Assembly: GCA_016098155.1 (NCBI GenBank)
Contig: JAAAJB010000066.1
Location: 1 to 64,000, forward strand
Origin: Actinomortierella ambigua
Taxonomy: Eukaryota; Mortierellomycota; Mortierellomycetes; Mortierellales; Mortierellaceae
DNA: 64,000 nucleotides
Direction: 5' to 3'
Shown here: piece by piece, positions 9,748 to 19,365 of the stretch
How the letters are laid out: each line of letters starts with the position of its first letter
How positions within the stretch are numbered: the stretch's first letter is position 1
Program-made: the position numbers and the translations under genes
Notes under the pieces: generated by a model
The model's database searches: none
What the model saw: only the letters and a program-made list of their open reading frames with translations
Told to the model about the DNA's origin: nothing

Positions 9748-12070
9748 TTAGGCCTTTGGCGGCTCAGGAGGTGCAATGGTGGGCGCGCCATCCCACTTGC
9801 AGAGCGGTTCCTCTTGGGTCGGGTTGCCCCACCAGTGAGGGAAATCGATACCATGCATGCCCAGGGCGAAGAACATGATGACAGCAAAAAAGGCGGTGCC
9901 AGTATCAAAGGCCGCGGACGCAACGTAGTTAAAGCGCATGTACCACGAGGTGCGGTAGCGGCGCAGGAAGAACTGGAAGAGGAAACCGACTCCGACCCAG
10001 TTCCAGTAGTGGTAAGGAGAGGCAGGAGGCATCATGCCCGTGGCGTTGAGGATGACGGGAATGTGGATGAGCTCGACCCAGGTGTTGGGGAACTTCTTCT
10101 TCAGCAAGTAGAAGGGGATGGGCAGCAAAAAGCCGATGAAGAAGAAGTAGTTGATGATGTTGTAAATCGACTTGGGGCCAAACATGCGGTCGGGAGCAAC
10201 GACACCCCAGATGACCGAGGCCGAGTAGAACACCCTAGCCGAAGGGCATTTAAAGTCTTCGTTGGTCTCGCAAATGCCGGGCTGCGAGTTGAGCATCCAG
10301 GTGGCGACTGACAAGTTCATCAGACCAGCCATCAGCGTACCCAGCATCTGGGCCCAGAACATGGCACGTGGGGGGACCTTCATGTAGTGGCCAAGCTTCA
10401 AATCACTGGTGAAAAGCAGACCCTGAGCCATCGAGATGTAACCGAGAGTCTTGAATGTCATGACGGCAATAGGCCTGCCGGGCAGAATGTAACCAATGAC
10501 ATACTCGGTAATGATGTTCAGACCAGGCTGCTGGTTGGTGACAGCCTGAACAATGCCGACTGGAAGGGCAAAGATGACCGACATGGCGACAGCCATAAGA
10601 CATGCCCACCAGGGGAGCTTGTAATCCCAGACCTCACAGGTAATGATCGAGATGACAGTCATGGTAACGAAGACAGCTGCATACCACCAGTCGGGAACCT
10701 CGGGGTAGGCCTGCATGAGTCTGTGATGGATATCCTCAGACTGGGTACGGGAGGCGCGCCACTGAGCAGCAATCTTCTTGCGATGGTACAGGATCGTGTG
10801 GGTGATGAGAGCAGCCAGGGCGGCGAAACCGATACCGTAGGTCAAGGCGAAGAAGGTCGCGATGCGGAGCTCACCATAGGCTGCGCCCTTGGCCTCGTCA
10901 TACTGGTTAGTAGAGTCCATGACCTCCTTTGTGTTATAGGGTGTGCCGTCTTCGCGGTACAAAGCGGAGCCAAACATTTGGTACTTCTTGGCGTCCCACA
11001 GGTTGGTGTAGTAGGCAATGGGGGTCATGATCAAGGCAACGAAGGCAGCGCCGACCAGGATGTTGACCTCAGCCCACCATGGGACAACCAAGGGAGAGCC
11101 GAGATAACCGGCAATGGTGTTCCAGTCGAAGGCAATGACACCGATACCCATTCCACTCTGACCAAAGATCTGAGCATGGAGGATACTGTCATTGTTCAGC
11201 CAGCAGATCCAAGCGAACGCACCCAGAGCAGGGAAGATGTAGCCAGGAAGCCAGTTGTAGCAGAACATGGCGATAGCGGCCATGACGAAGAACTTGTAGC
11301 GCGACCACTGGCCTGGCTCCAGATCTTCATCCTTGTGGAGGGTGTTGAGGAGAGCAACGTTGACCAAAGTGGCAGGCCAGACCATGGCCGAGGGGTAGAC
11401 CAGGTAGCGACGGAGGACACCAGCCATACCGTAACCGACCATTTGGGTGCAGAGCACAAGAAGGAAGTTGGCCAGGAAACCAAAGTCCTCCTTGTACCAG
11501 ACCTTCTGGATGACAGTGATATCAACGGCATAGGCGGGGGAGGCACAAACGTTGGCAGTGAGCGAGATCAAGACGTGCTCCTTGATGTTGAAGGGGCCAG
11601 GGTTCATGAAACCGTGAGGCAGAACAGCAGCCAGGAACTTGCCGGCAGGGTAGCCGAGCAGCTGGACGACCAGAGGCGACAGCCACATGGGCCTGGAGCG
11701 GAACCACCTGTTGTAGTAAAGGAGAGAAAGGAAACCAAAAGTATAAAATAGAATGAGAGATCGATTGCGGGGGGTTGAGCGAAACAGCAGATGCGAACAT
11801 GGAAATGTAGAGCGTGCTATAGTCTACACCCGAATAACGATCAACGTACAAGAACATGTTGAGGAAGGAGAGGACAGCGGAGAAGGAGAAGGCGATAACG
11901 AAGTAACGGAAGGTCATGACGGGGAGAGAGGGATCGTCCTTGTTGGAGACGACAGCAGCGACCTCTGGGATGGGAGAGTTCTCCTCCTCCTCGAGCTCCA
12001 TGACGGGAGACTCGATGTCGGTCTTTTCGCCATAGACCTTATCCGAGGCGTACTCGGCTTTGTCTGACAT
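9748..12070 (-). CDS. OPT-family oligopeptide transporter 4
   Basis: Complete 726-residue OPT transporter. Exon 1 is 11850..12070 and exon 2 is 9748..11707, with a 142-nt intron that differs from the OPT3 intron at only three positions by eye. The N-terminus MSDKAEYASDKVYGEKTD is one codon shorter than in OPT2 and OPT3. The OPT motifs ENSPIPEVAAVVSNKDDP, NPGPFNIKEH, MKVPPRAMFWAQ and YSASVIWGVVAPDRMFG are intact. The tail ends PPEPPKA. Coding and intron similarity to OPT3 is equally high, pointing to recent duplication or conversion. The promoter is unrelated to that of OPT3. Confidence 0.96.
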
Positions 12071-12177
12071 GTTGAAGGTGAAGGGTATTAGAGACCAGAA
12101 GGGGTATAGGGGAGGGAGGAGTAGGGGACAAGAGAGAGGAGCGGAGGGTCGCTAAGGAACGCAGGGACGGCCAAGTG

Positions 12178-12222
12178 AGACGAAGAAGCTCAGGACAGGA
12201 GGCGAAGGTGGTTCTTTTATAT
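12178..12222 (-). promoter_or_regulatory. OPT4 core promoter
   Basis: ATATAAAAGA (12213-12222) lies 143 nt upstream of the ATG, the shortest leader in the array. The initiator-like GCTTCTTCGTCTC (complement of 12178-12190) is a weaker match to the other OPT genes. Confidence 0.6.
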
Positions 12223-13196
12223 GGCGCCGAGGGTGGAGAGGAAGAGCAAGGGTGAGAGGAGGAGGAATGGTTATCAACAACGGTTGGGTAAAGGGATGAA
12301 TGTAAGGTATTCCTGTAACTGGCGGAACATCACTCGCGACGTTTGTTTGTGCTCACTATTCAATTCTCGGTAAGTTTGAATACAGTAAAACAGATGGTGT
12401 GCATGTACACCTATGCAACAGCAGCAGGAAAAAAAACGTCGACTCTTTTGTGTTTTGACTCAGACCCATATTACACTCTCTCTCTTTCTTTCTTTTTCTC
12501 TCCATCTTTCTCGCTCCATTTCTCATTCTCTCTCTCACACCCACTCTCTCTCTCTTCAGCTTTTTGAGTGACAGGGTCTACAACAAGTGCTGTGCCCATA
12601 GGTGGATTAGAGGGAGAGATAGTCTCAAGGACACCATTGCACACCGAGGGGGAAACACAGAAAGGAAGGGGGTCACACAAACCTTGAAAGAAAAAAGAAA
12701 CCGGGGAATCGAGTGTATTCAATGATATTGGGTTGAGAGGCCATTGGCTCGCTGGTGTAAACAATCCCATTCAATCAGACGGATCGATTCCGTAATTCTA
12801 GAAACAGGGTAAGCTAAACAGTGTTTTGCTCCTCACTCTCTCCCCTAACCTCTGCCTCTTGTGTGCACTTAGAGAGATTCCCGAGGTGTGAAGAGACGAA
12901 CCATTGCTCGAGAAGGGTCAGACTTTAAGCACCAACAGGAGTACACGGCCCAAGGGAGAGCTCTGAAAAGTGTCTGTTGGCTGAGGCTGAGCTCCAGCCG
13001 CCTTACGCCTATCAACTGCCCTCTAACTGCACCAGTTTTTTTTTTTTGATGTGAAGTCCAGTTGGGCGTGTATATGAAACGCATCAAGGCAGAATGGTAT
13101 TTCTCTCATCAATAACATATTGAAGACAGATCCACAGTCTCAGGTGTTGGTTGCAAATAAATAAATAAAAAAGGTATTTATTAGGTATATGGCAAG
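12223..13196. other. Intergenic region between OPT4 and OPT5
   Basis: It contains a CT-rich tract (about 12475-12560) and A/T runs. Near its low-coordinate side of OPT5 is the OPT5 poly(A) signal. No gene is apparent. Confidence 0.5.
13177..13182 (-). terminator. Poly(A) signal of OPT5
   Basis: AATAAA on the minus strand, 15 nt after the OPT5 stop codon, inside an A/T-rich stretch. Confidence 0.45.
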
Positions 13197-15480
13197 TTAG
13201 GCAGCTGGTGGAGGTGGAGGAGGAGGAGCAATGGTGGGCTTGCCATCTAGAGGGCAGTGGTCCTCCTCGGGGTTGCCCCACCAGTGAGGGAAGGTGGTAC
13301 CCTGCATCTGCAAAGCGAAGAAGCAGATCAAAGCAAAGAAGGCCACGCCCGAGTCAAAGGCAGCCGACATGACATAGTTGAAGCGCATGTACCAGCTAGT
13401 GCGGTAGCGGCGCATAACATACTGGAAGATGAAACCGACGCCAATCCAGTTCCAGAAGTGGTAAGGGGAGGCGGGGGGCATCATACCGGTGGCATTGAGG
13501 ATGACAGGGATGTGCAGGTATTCCAGGATAGTGTTGGGGAACTTCTTCTTCAGGAAGTAGAAGGGGATGGGGAGGGCAAAGCCGATGAAGAAGAAGTAGT
13601 TGACAATGTTGTAAATCGACGTAGGACCAAACATGCGGTCAGGAGCAATCACACCCCAGATGACCGAGGCCGAGTAGAACACGTTCGCCGAGGGACACAT
13701 AAAGTCTTCGTTGGTCTCGCAAATGCCGGGCTGCGAGTTGAGCAACCAAGTAGCCGTACCCAAGTTGAGGAACGCAGCAAGGACTGTGCCGAGAATCTGG
13801 GCCCAGAACATGTTGCGGGGAGGCACCTTCATGTAGTGGCCAAGCTTCAGATCACCAACGAAAAGAAGACCCTGAGCCATCGAAATGTAACCGAGGGTCT
13901 TGAAAGTCATGACGGCAATAGGCTTGCCGGGCAGGATGTAACCAATGACGTACTCAGTAATAATGTTCAGGCCAGGCTGTTGGTTGGTAACAGCCTGGAC
14001 CAGACCAACGGGAAGAGCGAAAATGACCGACATGGCGACGGCGAGCAGACAGCCCCACCAGGGGAGCTTGTAGTCCCAGACCTCGCAGGTGATGATCGAG
14101 ACAACGGTCATGACAACAAAGATGATGCCATACCACCAATCGGGCACCTCGGGGTAGGCTTGCATGAGCTTGTGGTGAATATCCTCAGATTCGCTGCGGG
14201 ATGCGCGCCACTGGGCTGCAATTTTGTGGCGGTGATACAGGATCGTGTGGGTGATGAGCGAAGCCAGCGCGGCGAAACCAACACCGTAGGTCAAGGCGAA
14301 GAAGGTCGAGATGCGGAGAGGACCGTAGACCTCGCCCTTTTTGGGATCGTAGATACCATCGGTCATGACTGCAAGGGTGCTATAACGCGAGCCATCGACG
14401 CGGTACAATTTGGAGGTGACCATAGGGAACCTCTGGGCATCCCACAGGTTAGTGTAGTAGGCAATGGGGGTCATGACCCAGGCAATGAGGAAAACACCGA
14501 TGGCAATGTTGGCGATCGCCCACCAGGGGACAATGAGGGGAGAGCCAAGGAATGCCACAATGGTGTTCCAGTCAAAGGCCAAGACACCCACGGCCATACC
14601 ACTAGGACCAAAGACCTGGGCATGGAGAATGCTATCCTTGTTCAGCCAGCAGATCCATGAGAATGTGGCCAGCACAGGGAAGATGTAACCGGGAAGCCAG
14701 GTATAGCAGAACATGCCGACGGCAGCAACGAGGAAGAACTTGTATCGCGACCACTGGCCAGGCTCCAGGTCCTCCTCCTTGTGGAGGGTGTTGAAGAGAG
14801 CGACCTGGACCAGGTTGGCGGGCCAGATCATGGCCGAGGGGTAGACCAGGTAGCGACGGAGAACACCGGCCATACCGTAGCCGACCATCTGGGTGCACAG
14901 GCAGAGAAGCAGGTTGGCCAGGAAACCAAAGTCCTCCTTGTACCAAACCTTCTGGATGACAGTGACATCGATCGAGTAGGCGGGCTGGGCAGCACAGTTG
15001 GCGGTAAGCGAGATCAAAACGTGCTCCTTGATGTTGAATGGGCCGGGGTTCATGAAGCCGTGGGGCAGAACCTTTGCCAGGAACATACCAGCTGGGTAGG
15101 CTAACAGCTGGACGACCAGAGGCGACAGGTACATGGGGTTCGATCGGAACCATCTGTGAAATCAAGGGTGAATGGCATAAGGGCGTTTTGAGTATTTTGT
15201 CAAAGCACAACTCAATGAGAGCGATGGCAACAGTCTGAAGAAGAGGCAATACGTACAAGAACATGTTCATGAAGGAGAGGAAGGCGGAGAAGAGAATGGC
15301 AAGAACGAAATAACGGAAAGTCATGACGGGTAGAGTGGGGTCATCCTTGTTGGAGACGACAGCAGCGACCTCAGGGATGGGAGAGTTCTCCTCCTCATCG
15401 AGCTCCACGACGGGAGACTCGATGTCATGCTTCTCCGCAAAAGCCTTTTCCGAGACGTACTCGGTCTTTTGGTCAGACAT
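13197..15480 (-). CDS. OPT-family oligopeptide transporter 5
   Basis: Complete 726-residue OPT transporter. Exon 1 is 15257..15480 and exon 2 is 13197..15153, with a 103-nt intron (donor GTACGT, acceptor CACAG) at the shared L-W junction. Motifs are ENSPIPEVAAVVSNKDDP, NPGPFNIKEH, MKVPPRNMFWAQ (Asn replaces the Ala seen in the paralogues) and FYSASVIWGVIAPDRMFG. It ends in a polyproline tail, PPPPPPPAA. It resembles OPT1 most closely, and the two share an upstream element pair. AATAAA follows 15 nt after the stop. Confidence 0.96.
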
Positions 15481-15659
15481 GATGGGACTGTATGTGGGTG
15501 GGTGGCGCTAAAAAAGGACAGGCGGTGAAAGTGAGGAAAGGAAGAGGGCTGCCAGGAGTCTGTTCAAGGTATAAAGATCCCTTTCACGAAAACACACCAG
15601 GGGAATGACGGTGGATGGAGAAGAGAGAGTGAGAGAGAAGGGAGAGGAGAGGTCAGGCC

Positions 15660-15705
15660 GGACAAAGAACCACAATGAGCTCGGGGAGTCACAGCTCTTT
15701 TATAT
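15660..15705 (-). promoter_or_regulatory. OPT5 core promoter
   Basis: ATATAAAAGA (15696-15705) lies 216 nt upstream of the ATG. GGTTCTTTGTCC (complement of 15660-15671) sits about 30 nt downstream of the box. Confidence 0.7.
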
Positions 15706-15879
15706 CACCGAAGCTCGATTGCCACTGAGTACGAAGGGCAAGAGAGAGGGAATCATCCAGGGGAGATGGATTACCGAGGGCAGGATGGGAGGGGAGTATG
15801 TATGGTACTCGCAACGCGAACGCACCCCCTATCCCAACAATTCAAAGAACAGTGAATAGAAAGTCTAAATGAGGAGGGT

Positions 15880-15919
15880 ATGGACAGGTCCACCCAGACC
15901 TTATCCAGCCCAATTGGGC
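15880..15919. promoter_or_regulatory. ATGGACAGG and GCCCAATTGGGC element pair upstream of OPT5
   Basis: ATGGACAGG (15880-15888) is followed 28 nt later (start to start) by the perfect 12-bp palindrome GCCCAATTGGGC (15908-15919), about 200 bp upstream of the TATA box. The same pair with the same spacing lies before OPT1 (1997 and 2025). A regulatory role is inferred from this conservation. Confidence 0.45.
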
Positions 15920-16816
15920 CTCATCTGCCTCTTTTTTTGGGTACAAGCTCGTGTCCACTGAACTCGTATCCTTCGCCCCCTCCCCCTGTTGTGGTCTCAC
16001 TCCTCTTCCTCCTCCAGGTACTCCAAGTGACTACTACTAGAATTCTAACCTTCGAAATGTCTCTCCCTCTCTCTCTCTTCCACTATACTACTCTTTCCCA
16101 TCGTCGAATGGCCCACTCTGTGCAGACAATTGCCCTTTTTTCTTCTCTCGATGAAGACAGAGAGGATGAGCAGACATGAGGAGTGAGTAATCTCATGGGA
16201 CACAACGAACACACACACACACAAACAATTGCAAATCGGGTATTGCTCGCTGTCCATCCTGCTCACTCTGGACAAAAAGGTCTAGGTTTTGATTCAATCG
16301 AGAAGTTGTGGTTGTGTTTGAGGACAGAATTGGACAATAAGGTTCAAACAACTGTCCTCCTGCCCCTGTCCAATGGCATGCTCGCTTCTCCCTTTTTAGT
16401 ATAGTTCTTCAGAACAGGAAATTCTGAATGCTCTCAAAAGTCCCTAGGTATCATTGGTATCGTGGACCAAGGACGTACTTCTCCTCAACTGCACACTTTT
16501 GATGGTTGAGCAACCTACTGTAAACATCGCTACATCTTTCTGTCTCTCGCCCTCTCTCTCTATTCCTCTCTCTTTCACACGCACCCTCGCTTTTCCCTCG
16601 GGGGGGGGGGGTGAATAGGGTCATTCGCAAAACAATCAAAGAGCCAGATCTTGTAATCAAATGGGGTTCTGTATCTACAAGGCTGGCATCCCTCTCCCCT
16701 CTTTTTTTTAAATATGTGGTTTATACATATTCTCCTCCGAGGAAACTAAACGCTGACAATGGTTTAATAGATAAATAGTTGGTATACAAGGATGTGCTTT
16801 AATAGGAAGCGAGTGA
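15920..16816. other. Intergenic region between OPT5 and OPT6
   Basis: It holds short CT and CA repeats and a G run near 16600. No open frame has recognisable motifs. Confidence 0.5.
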
Positions 16817-19166
16817 TTACTTGATAGGCGCATAGTAGGATGTAGCATCATTGACACAGAGATCGGTACGGGTGCCCCACCAGTCGGGCATGGCCACGTC
16901 TCGGATTCCAAAGATGAAGAACGAGACTAGGACCATGAACGCCGTGCCAGAGTCCAAAGCTGCCGCGAGGACATAGGTGAAACGCATGTGCCACTCGGGA
17001 TGGTACCGACGCATAAAGTACTGGAAAATGAAGCCAACAGCGAGCCAGTTGGTGTAGTTATAAGCCTGAGCCGGGGGCATCATACCCGTCGCGGCCAGCA
17101 AGACAGGGATATGGATAAACTCGAGGAACGAGTTTGGCCACAGCTTCTTGATGTAGTAGAACGGAATCGGCAACACCAAGCCGATCAAGAAGAAGTAGTT
17201 GATCGCATTGTACATACTCTTGGGGCCAAACATCCGGTCAGGCCCGATAACGCCCCAAATTACCGATGCCGAGTAGAACACGTTGGCGGAGGGGCAGCCA
17301 AAAGTCTCGTTGTCCTCACAAACACCCTCCTGGGAACTCAGCAACCAGGTGGCCGTGCCCAGGTTCATGATGCCGGCAATCAGTGTACCCATCAACTGGG
17401 CCCAGAACATGGCGCGAGGTGGGATCTTCATGTAGTGACCGAGCTTGAGATCGCCGACAAAGAGCAAGCACTGGGCCATCGAGATGTAACCGAGCGTCTT
17501 GAAGGTGACGTTAGCGATGGGGCGACCGGGCAAGATGTAACCGATCACATACTCGGTAATGATGTTCAGGCCTGGCTGCTGATTCGTCACGGCCTGGATG
17601 ATGCCCACGGGCAGGACAAAAATGACTGACAGCAAGATGGCCAGCAACACTCCCCACCAGGGGAGTTTGTAGTCCCAGACCTCGCATGTGACCACTGCAA
17701 GGGCAGTCATCACCAAAAAGATGGCTGCGTACCACCACTCGGGCACCTCAGGGTAGGCCTGCATGAGCTTGTGATGGATATCCTCAGAGTCGCTACGGGA
17801 AGCACGCCACTGGGCGGCGATCTTGTGGCGGTGGTACAGCCAGGTATGGGTGATCATCGAAGATAGGCCAGCAAAGCCGATGCCGTAGGTCAGGACGAAG
17901 AAGGTCGAGATGCGGAGGCGACCGTAGGCCTCAGCCTTGATATTATCGTAGACGTTGTCCGTCATGACGGCAAGGGGGCTGTAGCGCGTGCCATCGTCCT
18001 TGAACAGCTTCGAGGTGAGGATAGGGAACTGCTTGGCGTCCCAAAGGTTTGTGTAGTAGGCCTTAAAAACCATGGTTTGCATTTTTGATAAGATTGTGTT
18101 TTAGGGTGACTGATAAATTTTTCTCTGGTGATTTTTTTTTTCATCATTCAACACGTCAGCCCGTTTCAACTTACAATGGGAACCATCACCCAGGCAATGA
18201 GGAAAAAACCAATGGCAATGTTAACCTGTGCCCACCATGGTACAATGAGAGGCGAGCCAAGGTAGGCAATCACCGTGTTCCAATCCAGGGTCAGGGCACC
18301 AATGCCGAGGCCATTCGCACCAGTGAGCTGGGCAACGACCTTGTTCTTGGGTGCAATCCAACAGATCCACGAGATGGAGGCAAGGACTGGGAAAAGGAAG
18401 CCAGGGATCCATTGGTAGACAAACATGGCAAGGGTGGCCACCAAGAAGAACTTGTAACGCGACCATTGGCCAGGTTCCAATTCATCGTCCCTGTGGAGGG
18501 TGTTGAAGAGAGCGACCTGGACCAGGTTGGCAGGCCAGATCATGGCCGAGGGATAGACCAGGTAACGACGGAGAACACCGGCCATACCGTAGCCGAGCAT
18601 TTGAGTCGTCACAATCAGGAGGAGGTTGGCCAAGAATCCAAAATCTTGTTTGTAGAAGACCTTTTGAATGACAGTAATGTCCACAGCGTAAGCAGTGCCA
18701 CCAGCGCAGTTGGCAGTGAGCGAGATCAAAACGTGCTCTTTGATGTTGAAGGGGCCAGGATTAAGAGGGCCACTGGGTAGAACTCTGGCCATGAATTTGC
18801 CAATAGGGTACGCCAGCAATTGGATGACCAATGTAGACAAAGTCATTGGGTTCGAGCGAAACCAACTGTGGTGGGGAAAAAGACGAAATATTAAAAAAAT
18901 TGTTTTGAAAAGGAAAAGTACGAGGGATAGTGCCTCATTCGAAATGAGAGGTTAACCACTACTTACAAAAACTGGTTGAAGAAGGATAGGAGGCAGGCGA
19001 AGAAGACACCCATCACCCAGAAACGGAATGTCATGACAGGGAGGGAGGGGTCATCGCTGTTGGAGACGATGGCAGCGACCTCGGGGATAGGGGAGTTTTC
19101 ATCTTCCTCCAACTCCACAGCGGGAGACTCGATATCGTGTTTGTCGTATTCCAGTTTTTCAGACAT
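16817..19166 (-). CDS. OPT-family oligopeptide transporter 6 (divergent, extra intron)
   Basis: Complete 711-residue OPT transporter. Exon 1 is 18967..19166, exon 2 is 18175..18865 and exon 3 is 16817..18061. Intron 1 (donor GTAAGT, acceptor ACAG) interrupts the same L/F-W junction as in the other copies. Intron 2 (113 nt) is unique to this gene, between VPI and AYYTNLWDA. The N-terminus MSEKLEYDKHDIESP is about eight residues shorter than in its relatives. Motifs are ENSPIPEVAAIVSNSDDP, NPGPFNIKEH, QPGLNIITEYVIGYI and MKIPPRAMFWAQ. It lacks the proline-rich tail and ends YYAPIK. It is the most divergent member, so it or its ancestor may predate the expansion. Confidence 0.95.
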
Positions 19167-19310
19167 GGCCGAAGAAGTGGTGGGGGGGGAAGCGAGGGGA
19201 AGGAGGGAGAAGGAGGAAGGAAGGAAGGAGGAGAGGAGGAGAGGATGGGCAGAAAGCGGGTGGCCCTTTTTTTTTGTCGACGTGAGTGAAAAGGAAGAAA
19301 TAAAGACGTT

Positions 19311-19365
19311 GAACAAAAGAAGTGTGTTCAAGGAGAGGAAGAGGAGGGGAACAGGTCTTTTATAT
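19311..19365 (-). promoter_or_regulatory. OPT6 core promoter
   Basis: ATATAAAAGA (19356-19365) lies 190 nt upstream of the ATG. CACTTCTTTTGTTC (complement of 19311-19324) is a weak match to the initiator element of the other OPT genes. Confidence 0.6.

Larger units (their letters stand above)
8271..12010. repeat. Tandem duplication unit, copy B
   Basis: Direct repeat of copy A (5012-8270). It is longer by about 480 bp because of an insertion at 9021-9172 and a second insertion of roughly 330 bp near 9350-9690 within the spacer. Confidence 0.75.
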
